Of a stretch of 64,000 nt of DNA, positions 17,454 through 24,719 are shown one piece after another. A program made the position numbers and the translations under genes. Source of the DNA: Acidobacteria bacterium AB60. Its GTDB lineage: Bacteria; Acidobacteriota; Terriglobia; Terriglobales; Acidobacteriaceae. Location: NCBI GenBank assembly GCA_008682415.1, contig VANK01000016.1, positions 62,001 to 126,000 of the forward strand. The letters run 5' to 3'. The notes below the pieces were generated by a model. That model searched no databases. It was not told the origin of the DNA and worked only from the letters and a program-made list of their open reading frames with translations. Every line of letters starts with the position of its first letter. Position 1 is the first letter of the stretch.

Positions 17454-17804
17454 CTAGGCAGCTTTGTGTTTCTTCCCGCTGTGTTCCTTGGTGTTGCTTT
17501 TGCGCGAGGAGTGCTCCTCGCTCTCCGGGTGGATCAGTTTGTTGAAGTTGCTTTGTTCGCCCTCCGCGGTACGGTCCTGGTAGAGCAGTTCGAGGTTGTT
17601 CTCGTCGAACTTCTCGAAAAAGTCCTCCCAGGAGATCTCCTGCAGCTTGCTGTCGTTGTGCTGCGCCGCCTTGGGGAACTCGAACCGCAAAATTCCCGGC
17701 TCCCCGCCGCGTTCCGTGCCTTTCACCTCCGCCGGAATCGCGCCCCGGGCCTCAGCCCATTTGCGGATTTCGTCGTGATCTCTGGTCGTCTTCGATAAGG
17801 CCAT
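17454..17804 (-). CDS. Conserved small hydrophilic protein
   Basis: A 116-residue cytosolic protein. The N-terminal motif TRDHDEIRKWAEARGAIPAEV, followed by EPGILRFEF and ISWEDFFEKFDENNLELLYQD, defines a small conserved family sometimes mis-named as a 1,4-alpha-glucan branching enzyme in databases. I see no enzymatic domain. The tail is Lys/Ser/His-rich (KSNTKEHSGKKHKAA). AGGAG lies 7 bases before the ATG at 17804, which fixes the start over the longer frame beginning at 17855. Function unknown. Confidence 0.75.
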   Translation of the reverse strand: MALSKTTRDHDEIRKWAEARGAIPAEVKGTERGGEPGILRFEFPKAAQHNDSKLQEISWEDFFEKFDENNLELLYQDRTAEGEQSNFNKLIHPESEEHSSRKSNTKEHSGKKHKAA

Positions 17805-17944
17805 TGTTCCACTCCTGACTCTCAGGAAAGATTGCTTCCCTACTGCTGTGAGCATGGATTGGTGGAACCGCTACAGGGTTGTTTCAAAACCGTACCCGCG
17901 CTGTTTCCTGCGGCCCGCGCTCCCGGCGCTATACTCACCTCGCC

Positions 17945-19153
17945 ATGATCTTCCATCGCTCGCGTCTCCTCTATCTTTTGTTGTTCTGCGCCTCCGCCGC
18001 TCTGGCCCAACAGGGGTTTGTCCACACATCCGGAGCCGCTCTCGTGGACGGCAACAACAAACCCCTCATGCTCCGCGGAATCAACCTGGGCAATTGGTTC
18101 GAGCCGGAGGGGTACATGTTCCACTTCAAAGATGGCGCGCAGTCGCCGCGTGAGATTGAAGAGCTCACGCGCGAGTTGATCGGCCCCGAGAAGTCCGAGG
18201 CTTTCTGGCGCCAGTGGCGCGACACCTACATCACCGAACCCGACCTTGACCGCCTCAAGCAAATGGGATTCAACTCCGTCCGCGTTCCCATTCACTGGAA
18301 GTTTTTCAACGCCGACAACGCCGAGGGCTTTCGGCTGATGGACCGGCTGGTAGAGTGGGCCCGGAAAGACGGGATCTATGTCATCCTCGATCTGCACTGC
18401 GCGCCGGGTGGCCAGACCGGCACCAACATCGATGACAGTGACGGATATCCTTGGCTCTTCAGTAGCCCTGAGGCGCAGGCCCAGACCGTTGCGCTCTGGC
18501 GCCGCATCGCCGCCCACTATGCCAATGAACCCCTCGTCCTGGGGTACGACCTGCTCAACGAACCGATTCCGCACTTTCCACCGCTGCGCCGCTACGACAA
18601 GGATCTCGAGCCTCTCTATCGTCGCCTCAGCACCGCCATACGCGAAGTCGACACGCACCACGTCCTGATCCTCGGCGGCGCGCAGTGGGACTCCAACTTC
18701 GCTGTCTTCGGACCGCCCTTCGACGGCAACGTGATGTACACCTTCCACAAGTACTGGACCGCGCCCGACGTCAGCGTCATCCGCGACTACCTCGACTTTC
18801 GCGACAAGTACCACGTGCCCGTTTGGCTGGGCGAGTCCGGGGAGAACAAGGATGAGTGGATCGCGGCATTTACGAAGACACTTGAGGACAATCACGTCGG
18901 CTGGTGCTTCTGGCCGTACAAGAAGATGGACGCGCCCTCCAGCGTCGTCACCTTTGACCGGCCCGCGGAATGGGACAAGGTCATCGCCCTCGCCGCCATA
19001 CCCTCCGGCACAGGCAACGCCGAAAAGCGCATTGCTGCCCGCCCCTCGCCGGAAGAGGCGCAGGCCATCTTCGACGATCTGCTGGGCAAGGTGAAGTTCT
19101 CCGGCGAAAAGGTGAATGATGGCTACGTGAAAGCCTTGGGCCTGAAACCGTAG
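17945..19153 (+). CDS. Secreted GH5-family glycoside hydrolase (cellulase-like)
   Basis: A 402-residue exported enzyme with signal peptide MIFHRSRLLYLLLFCASAALAQ. GH5 hallmarks: LRGINLGNWFEPEG at the N-terminus, MGFNSVRVPIHW, VILDLHCAPGGQ, then the acid/base Glu206 in YDLLNEPIP and the nucleophile Glu297 in VWLGESGEN. Likely cleaves beta-linked glucan or mannan outside the cytoplasm. The ATG at 17945 is the first that gives a signal peptide. Followed 29 bp later by a dipeptidase gene on the same strand, possibly cotranscribed, although the functions are unrelated. Confidence 0.92.
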   Translation: MIFHRSRLLYLLLFCASAALAQQGFVHTSGAALVDGNNKPLMLRGINLGNWFEPEGYMFHFKDGAQSPREIEELTRELIGPEKSEAFWRQWRDTYITEPDLDRLKQMGFNSVRVPIHWKFFNADNAEGFRLMDRLVEWARKDGIYVILDLHCAPGGQTGTNIDDSDGYPWLFSSPEAQAQTVALWRRIAAHYANEPLVLGYDLLNEPIPHFPPLRRYDKDLEPLYRRLSTAIREVDTHHVLILGGAQWDSNFAVFGPPFDGNVMYTFHKYWTAPDVSVIRDYLDFRDKYHVPVWLGESGENKDEWIAAFTKTLEDNHVGWCFWPYKKMDAPSSVVTFDRPAEWDKVIALAAIPSGTGNAEKRIAARPSPEEAQAIFDDLLGKVKFSGEKVNDGYVKALGLKP

Positions 19154-19182
19154 ACACTCCGTCTATACTCATCCCAAGCCTT

Positions 19183-20541
19183 ATGCCTTTCAAGCGCATG
19201 CCCGACCGACTCCTCATCGCCGCATTGCTTGCTGTTGCTCCTGTGCTGCTGCCGGGCCAGGCCGCAGCCCCTGCTTCGCCCGCGCCAGCCAAAGCCGCCC
19301 CCAAGATGACGCAAAAACTCTCTCCTGAAGCCGTTCACCGCTCCGCCCTGGTTATCGACACCCACGCTGACACGCCGCAGCGCTTCGTTGATGAGAACTT
19401 CGACATGGGTGATCCCCTCAACGGGGGCAATCTCAATCTCGAGACCGCCAAAAAAGGAAACCTCGGCGCGGAGTTCATGTCCATCTGGGTCGAGCCCTCG
19501 CTCTACAAGGGCCAGTACGCGCGCCGCACGCTGGTGCTCATTGACGCGGTCAAGCAGCAGGTGGCCAGGCACCCCGACCAGATGATGTTCGTGACCTCGC
19601 CTGAGGGCATCGAGTTGGCGCATCGCCAACACAAGCTCGCCATTCTCATGGGCATTGAGGGCGGGCACTCCATTGAGGACTCGGTTGCCCTGCTGCGCCA
19701 GTACTACGCGCTTGGTGTCCGCTACATGACGCTCACCTGGTCCAACTCCACCTCCTGGGCCGACAGCTCGGGCGACATCAACGACACGTCGATCTCCCAC
19801 ACCAAGGAAGGGCTGAACGAGTTCGGCAAGGATGTGGTGTACGAGATGAACCGGCTGGGCATGATGGTCGACATCTCGCACGTCTCCGACCGTACCTTCT
19901 ACCGCACGCTGATCATCTCGCGCGCGCCGGTGATCGCCTCGCACTCCTCGGCCCGCGCCCTCAACGACGTGCCGCGCAACATGACGGACGATATGCTGCG
20001 CGCGGTGGCCCACTCCGGCGGCCCCGACTCGAAGGGCGGTGTCGTGCAGGTGAACTACTACTCTGGTTTCCTGTCCCCTGCCTATCGCGAGGCGCAGAAG
20101 GCCCAGAAGCCCGAGGTTGACAAGGCCGTCCAGGACTTGAAGGACAAAGCCAAGGCGGAGGGCAAGGAGGTCACGTATGAAGAGATCTCCAAGGTGGAGC
20201 GCCAGTTTGCCGACCGCATCCCCCGGCCGCCGCTCTCGCTGCTCATCGACCACATCGACCACATTGCCAAGGTGGCGGGCGTCGATCACGTAGGCCTCGG
20301 GTCCGACTTCGACGGCGTCTCCGGACAGCTTCCCGAAGGGCTGGACTCGCCCGCCGACCTGCCCAAGATCACCGCCGCCCTGATGGAGCGCGGGTACTCC
20401 GCCGAAGACTGCCGCAAGATCCTCGGCGGGAACCTGATGCGCGTCTTCCGCGAGGTGGAGCAGGTGAGCAAACAGCTGCAAGCCGAAGACCGTCCCCGCA
20501 TCACCGACAAGCAGCCCTTCGACAAGCCGCAGAAGCAGTGA
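19183..20541 (+). CDS. Exported membrane dipeptidase (M19, renal dipeptidase-like)
   Basis: A 452-residue zinc dipeptidase. A signal peptide (residues 1-31) is followed by the M19 fold. Metal and catalytic motifs are visible: VIDTHADTPQRF (HxD), MGIEGGHSI (the bridging Glu), SHSSARALNDVPRN (His ligands) and VGLGSDFDGV (Asp). The closing helix ILGGNLMRVFREVE is characteristic. Acts on dipeptides in the periplasm. ATGs at 19183 and 19198 are both possible. Confidence 0.94.
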   Translation: MPFKRMPDRLLIAALLAVAPVLLPGQAAAPASPAPAKAAPKMTQKLSPEAVHRSALVIDTHADTPQRFVDENFDMGDPLNGGNLNLETAKKGNLGAEFMSIWVEPSLYKGQYARRTLVLIDAVKQQVARHPDQMMFVTSPEGIELAHRQHKLAILMGIEGGHSIEDSVALLRQYYALGVRYMTLTWSNSTSWADSSGDINDTSISHTKEGLNEFGKDVVYEMNRLGMMVDISHVSDRTFYRTLIISRAPVIASHSSARALNDVPRNMTDDMLRAVAHSGGPDSKGGVVQVNYYSGFLSPAYREAQKAQKPEVDKAVQDLKDKAKAEGKEVTYEEISKVERQFADRIPRPPLSLLIDHIDHIAKVAGVDHVGLGSDFDGVSGQLPEGLDSPADLPKITAALMERGYSAEDCRKILGGNLMRVFREVEQVSKQLQAEDRPRITDKQPFDKPQKQ

Positions 20542-20552
20542 CCGGCGGACAG

Positions 20553-20620
20553 TGGTCGTCAGTGATCAGTCGTCAGTGATCAGTGGTCAGAGGTCAGTGA
20601 TCAGTCGTCAGTGATCAGGG
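20553..20620. repeat. Short direct repeats of GTCAGTGATCAGT
   Basis: The words GTCAGTGATCAG and GTGGTCAG recur at about 13-bp spacing: GTCAGTGATCAGT appears repeatedly with TGGTCAGAGGTCAG between. A simple slippage-type array directly after the dipeptidase stop. Confidence 0.85.
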
Positions 20621-20632
20621 AAAAGCCCGCCC

Positions 20633-20765
20633 CACCACAGAGCTGTCATCCCGCAGCCACAGAGCTGTCATCCCGCAGCCACAAAGCTGTCATCCCGCAG
20701 CCACAGAGCTGTCCCGCACCCACAGAGCTGTCCCGCACCCACAGAGCTGTCCCGCACCCACAGAG
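20633..20765 (+). repeat. 20-22 bp tandem array of element heads
   Basis: Three units of CACAGAGCTGTCATCCCGCA-type sequence (22 bp; one has CACAAAG) are followed by three 20-bp units CACAGAGCTGTCCCGCACC. The array runs directly into a full-length dispersed element at 20766. Each unit repeats only the first part of that element. Confidence 0.9.
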
Positions 20766-20995
20766 CTGTCATCCCGCAGCGCAGCGGAGGGATCTGCAGT
20801 TGTTCTTGTTGTTGCCTTTTTTCAGCTCTTGCCTGCCGCAAGACGCTGCGCTTCCCGCAGCCCACTCCCCACCACCAACCCTTGTATCCCTGTGCGCAAC
20901 CTACCCCTAATAGTTCCCCCTCATCTCACAAAAGCCCGCTCCTCCAGTGAGCTGTCATCCCGCAGCGCAGCGAAGGGATCCGCAGTTGTTCTTGT
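20766..20995 (+). repeat. Two copies of the dispersed repeat element
   Basis: The cores are at 20766-20810 and 20951-20995: CTGTCATCCCGCAGCGCAGC, then G(G/A)AGGGATC(T/C)GCAG and TTGTTCTTGTTGTTGCC. They match the three minus-oriented copies at 1381-1923 with T/C differences. A degraded third end (CCGCAGTTGTTGTTGC) is near 21041. Confidence 0.88.
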
Positions 20996-21229
20996 TGTTG
21001 CCTCTTTCAGCTCTTGGCTGCCGCAAGGCGCGATGGACGACCGCAGTTGTTGTTGCTTTTGTCCTCCCTCGTCCAATGGCCCTTATCAAGGCTGAAGCCC
21101 CACCCGCCGACGAACCTCATCACGGCCACCTGTATCAGCCGACACAGGCCATGAGCCTCACCTGTTCCATCCTCAATTCAGGTTCCCGGAACCCAGAGGG
21201 TTTGTGTCTCTCCCGACCGGCAAGAATTG

Positions 21230-21332
21230 CACCAAAGATGGTGCAGCAGGGGGAGGGGGGTGGGGTGGGTCGCCATCCGATCCGACGTTTTGCACCAGAA
21301 CCGGTGCACGAGGGGGGGGGGAGGGGTGGGTG
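21230..21332 (+). repeat. Duplicated G-rich hairpin unit
   Basis: Two similar units: GCACCA-AAGA-TGGTGC followed by a G-rich run (21249-21269), and TGCACC-AGAACC-GGTGCA followed by a longer G-rich run (21312-21330). Each G-run contains at least four G-tracts and could form a quadruplex. The second ends 18 bp before the hydrolase ATG and may affect its expression. Confidence 0.7.
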
Positions 21333-21350
21333 CAGGTAAGATCAATTGCC

Positions 21351-22823
21351 ATGAAAGCCGCAGCCCTCGCAGTGGCCCTGCTTCTCTCGGTCCTGTGCCT
21401 CGCCGCGCAAGACCCCATCCGCCTCGATCCGAAGAACCCGCATCACTTCCAGTACGACGGCAAGACCATCGCGCTCCTCACCAGCGGCGAGCACTACGGC
21501 TCGGTCATCAATCCCGACTTCAACTACCACAAGTATCTCGACGCCCTGCAGGCCGACGGTCTCAATGAGACACGCCTCTTCCCCGGCAGCTACGTTGAGG
21601 TCCCGGGTACTTCCTTCGGCATCAAGCGCAACACCATCGCCCCTCCCGGAGACCGTATTCTTCTCCCCTGGGCGCGCAGCGCCGAGCCCGGCTATGCCGG
21701 AGGCGGCAACAAGTTCGATCTGACGCAATGGGATTCGCACTACTTCGCCCGGCTCCACGATTTCCTTCAGGACGCCCAACACCACGGCGTCATCGTCGAG
21801 ATCTCGCTGTTCTCCTCACAGTACGGCGAGGTGCAGTGGAAGGTGAGCCCCTTCAACGCTTCCAACAACATCAACCACACCACCGAGGGCCTCGACCTCA
21901 AGCACGTCAACACGCTCCAGAACGGCAATGTCCTCGCCCTCCAGGAGCGCTACGTACGCAAACTCGTGCACGAACTCAACAGCTTTCCCAACATCATCTT
22001 CGAACTCCAGAACGAGCCGTGGTCCGATCATCCGCAGCTTGAGAGCGTCATCAATCCTTATCTCTTCACCGGCCGCGACCAGTACCCCAACTCCGTAGAA
22101 GTGGCGGACCTGGACTCTCTCGCCTGGCAGTCGCGCGTCGCCCAATGGATCACCAGTGAGGAAGCACAACTCCCTCATCGCCACCTGATCGCGCAGAACT
22201 ATTCCAACTTCCGCCTCCCGGTCCGGCAGCTCATCGACGGGGTGAGCGTCGTGAACTTTCATTACGCCTACCCGGAAGCCGTCACCCTCAACTATGGCCT
22301 CAACAAGGCCATTGCCTACGACGAAACCGGCTTCCTCGGGCGCAGCGATGATGCCTACCGCCGCCAGGCCTGGAACTTCATGCTCGCAGGCGGCAGCGCC
22401 TTCGACAGCCTCGACTACTCGTTCACCGTGGGATTCGAGAACGGCACGGACACGGAGCCGAACGGGCCGGGCGGCGGCAGCCCCGCGCTGCGCAAACAGC
22501 TCGGCTTCCTGCAGAGATTCCTCTCCGCTCTGCCGCTCGTCGACATGCATCCCGACTACAACGTAGTGGTCCATGCGGCGGGCGCAGCCACGCACGCACT
22601 CTCCGATGGGAAGGGTGTCTTCGCGATCTACCTCGATGGCAAGGGGCCCAGCAGCCTGGCCCTTCGCCTTCCCTCCGGAAACTATCGCGGCGAGTGGATC
22701 AACGTTGTGACGGGTGAAGCAAATGCCGTGACCAACCTGAGCAGCAGCGGTGACGAAACCTCGATCAAAGTCCCCGAGTTTGAAAGCGGCATCGCCCTTC
22801 GTCTTTCCCGGGCTCTATACTGA
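21351..22823 (+). CDS. Secreted clan GH-A glycoside hydrolase
   Basis: A 490-residue exported enzyme; signal peptide MKAAALAVALLLSVLCLAAQ. The N-terminal pattern HHFQYDGKTIALLTSGEHYG, then GLNETRLFPGSY, and the catalytic pair Glu222 in ELQNEPW (acid/base) and Glu325 in AYDETGF (nucleophile) place it in a cellulase-like (beta/alpha)8 group near GH5/GH39/GH140. A small beta domain follows (about 410-490). Substrate not predictable. The G-rich hairpins immediately upstream argue against the longer frame that begins at 21204. Confidence 0.82.
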   Translation: MKAAALAVALLLSVLCLAAQDPIRLDPKNPHHFQYDGKTIALLTSGEHYGSVINPDFNYHKYLDALQADGLNETRLFPGSYVEVPGTSFGIKRNTIAPPGDRILLPWARSAEPGYAGGGNKFDLTQWDSHYFARLHDFLQDAQHHGVIVEISLFSSQYGEVQWKVSPFNASNNINHTTEGLDLKHVNTLQNGNVLALQERYVRKLVHELNSFPNIIFELQNEPWSDHPQLESVINPYLFTGRDQYPNSVEVADLDSLAWQSRVAQWITSEEAQLPHRHLIAQNYSNFRLPVRQLIDGVSVVNFHYAYPEAVTLNYGLNKAIAYDETGFLGRSDDAYRRQAWNFMLAGGSAFDSLDYSFTVGFENGTDTEPNGPGGGSPALRKQLGFLQRFLSALPLVDMHPDYNVVVHAAGAATHALSDGKGVFAIYLDGKGPSSLALRLPSGNYRGEWINVVTGEANAVTNLSSSGDETSIKVPEFESGIALRLSRALY

Positions 22824-22865
22824 AACCTTCCCTGTCTCAATCAACTCAGAAACCGGAGCGAATGG

Positions 22866-24491
22866 ATGCCTCATCCCCACCGTTTGATTGCTGTTCTGCT
22901 GGTACTAAGCCTTGCCCCCGCCCTTCTCCGCGCCGACGACGACAAGACCAAGCCCGAACCCAAGCCGGAGGCGAAGGTTGCCGAGAAAGCCGCCCTCGCG
23001 GAGAGCACGAGTTCCGGCTCGGTCGATGTGGGGGGCCAGCATATTCTCTACAACGCCGTCGCGGGCACCATCACGGTAGGCGCCACCGATCCGCAGGACT
23101 CGCAGCTGGGCATGGACGGCAAGCCCCTACCGGGAAGCCAGCTCGCGATGGATGAGCCGAAGGAACCGAAGGACGCGCCTCCCACCGCCCGCATGTCGTA
23201 CTTCGCCTACTTCAAGAAGGACGCGAAGCCGGAAGACCGCCCCATTACGTTCTTCTACAACGGGGGTCCCGGCAGCTCTACCGTCTGGCTGCACATGGGC
23301 TCGCTCGGCCCCAAGCACGTGGTCACGGACACCGACCAGCACCTGCCGGCCGCTCCCTACAAGCTCACCGACAACCCCGAGTCCCTGCTCGACGTCAGCG
23401 ACCTGGTCTTCATCGATATGCCCGGCACCGGCTTCGGCCGCCTTCTCGGCAAAGACCCGGAAAAGGCCTTCTGGGGCATCGACGAGGATGCCAACGCCTT
23501 CGCCCGCTTCATCCAGCGCTTTATCACCAAGTTCAACCGCTGGAATTCCCCGAAGTTCATCTTTGGCGAGAGCTACGGCACGACCCGCTCCTCCGTTCTT
23601 GTCGACATCCTTGAAAACACCAAGTCGTTCGACATCAACGGAGTCATCCTGCTCTCGCAGATCTTCAACTTCACCACCGACATCGATATCCCGAACGCGA
23701 ACCCGGGCGTCGATCTGCCTTACGTGCTCGCGCTGCCCACGTACGCCGCGACCGCCTGGTACCACAAGAAGCTTCCGCAGGAGGCGCCCGCTCTGGAGCC
23801 TTTCCTGAAAGACGTGGAAGAGTTCGCCATGGGTCCGTATCAGCACGCTCTGGCGCTCGGCACGGATATTGGCGCCGACGAGAAGCAGTCCGTGGCTGAG
23901 AAGCTGCACCAGTACACCGGGATTCCCACGGCCTACTGGCTCAAGGCCAACCTCCGCGTGAATGGCGGCCAATTCGAAAAGAACCTGCAGGACAACGAGA
24001 ACCTCACCACCGGCCGGCTGGACACGCGCTTCTCGGGCCCCTCCCTCAATCCGTTGAGTGAAGGCGCCGAGTACGACCCGCAGAGCTCGGCGATCTCCTC
24101 CGCCTACGTCTCGCTCTTCAACGATTACGTGCGCAAGGATCTCAAGTACGGGGAGGGACAGACCTACCTGCCCCAGGCACTGTTCGGCAGCGCGCAATGG
24201 GACTTCAAGCACAACAACAATCCCGTCAGTGTCAACGTCGCCAACGACCTGGCAGAGGCCATGAAGACCAACCCCCGTCTTCACGTCATGGTCAACGGCG
24301 GATACTACGACCTGGCCACGCCCTTCTTCGCCGCCCAGTACGAAGAGAAGCACCTGCCGATCCCCCAGTCGCTGACCAAGAACATCGAATTCGACTGGTA
24401 CGAATCCGGCCACATGGTCTACGTCCGCGATGAGAGCCTGAAGCAGCTTCACGACCGGGTTGCCGCCTTTATTACCCGGACCGACAAGTAG
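22866..24491 (+). CDS. Exported S10 serine carboxypeptidase-like protein
   Basis: A 541-residue protein with signal peptide (about 1-24) and a charged linker. The S10 fold is shown by RPITFFYNGGPGSSTVWLHM (oxyanion region), Ser236 in FGESYGTTR, Asp in NGGYYDLATPF (about residue 480) and His in YESGHMVYV (about residue 520). Family members release C-terminal amino acids in the periplasm. The start at 22866 has an upstream GGAGCG. It lies 42 bp after the glycoside hydrolase stop and may share its transcript. Confidence 0.92.
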   Translation: MPHPHRLIAVLLVLSLAPALLRADDDKTKPEPKPEAKVAEKAALAESTSSGSVDVGGQHILYNAVAGTITVGATDPQDSQLGMDGKPLPGSQLAMDEPKEPKDAPPTARMSYFAYFKKDAKPEDRPITFFYNGGPGSSTVWLHMGSLGPKHVVTDTDQHLPAAPYKLTDNPESLLDVSDLVFIDMPGTGFGRLLGKDPEKAFWGIDEDANAFARFIQRFITKFNRWNSPKFIFGESYGTTRSSVLVDILENTKSFDINGVILLSQIFNFTTDIDIPNANPGVDLPYVLALPTYAATAWYHKKLPQEAPALEPFLKDVEEFAMGPYQHALALGTDIGADEKQSVAEKLHQYTGIPTAYWLKANLRVNGGQFEKNLQDNENLTTGRLDTRFSGPSLNPLSEGAEYDPQSSAISSAYVSLFNDYVRKDLKYGEGQTYLPQALFGSAQWDFKHNNNPVSVNVANDLAEAMKTNPRLHVMVNGGYYDLATPFFAAQYEEKHLPIPQSLTKNIEFDWYESGHMVYVRDESLKQLHDRVAAFITRTDK

Positions 24492-24719
24492 ATCGCGGCG
24501 GCAGCATGCGGCGGCGGGAAGTTACCCCGCTGTTGCATGCTCCATGACAAACAGCAAAGTCCCCAACCTCCTTCCGCGACACAATGAGTCCAATGGCCCG
24601 GCTTACCGGGCCAGGACGGGTCCCTCCCAGTTCTGGCGAATCCCTCCGCGAGCGGATAGACTCCTTTACGACCAAGCTCCCGATTCGCAGGCTGATTTCA
24701 CATTTGGACGGCTAATGCC

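Larger units (their letters stand above)
20542..21350. other. 809-bp gene-free region with repeats and G-rich hairpins
   Basis: It begins with short GTCAGTGATCAGT-type repeats (20553-20620). A tandem array and two dispersed-element copies follow (20633-20995, listed separately), then about 200 bp of nondescript sequence and two G-rich hairpin units (21230-21332) just upstream of the next gene. No gene is supported. Frames reading CHPAAQRRDLQLFLLL here are translations of the repeat. Confidence 0.8.

Noticed and set aside
17237..17545. Frameshift in the lysozyme-like gene that would extend it in another frame
   Set aside because: The Arg/His-rich tail is plausible as a disordered C-terminus and the alternative frame shows no domain.
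20611..20910. 99-residue plus-strand frame through the tandem repeats
   Set aside because: Translation of the dispersed element (CHPAAQRRDLQLFLLL); the same peptide arises from other element copies.
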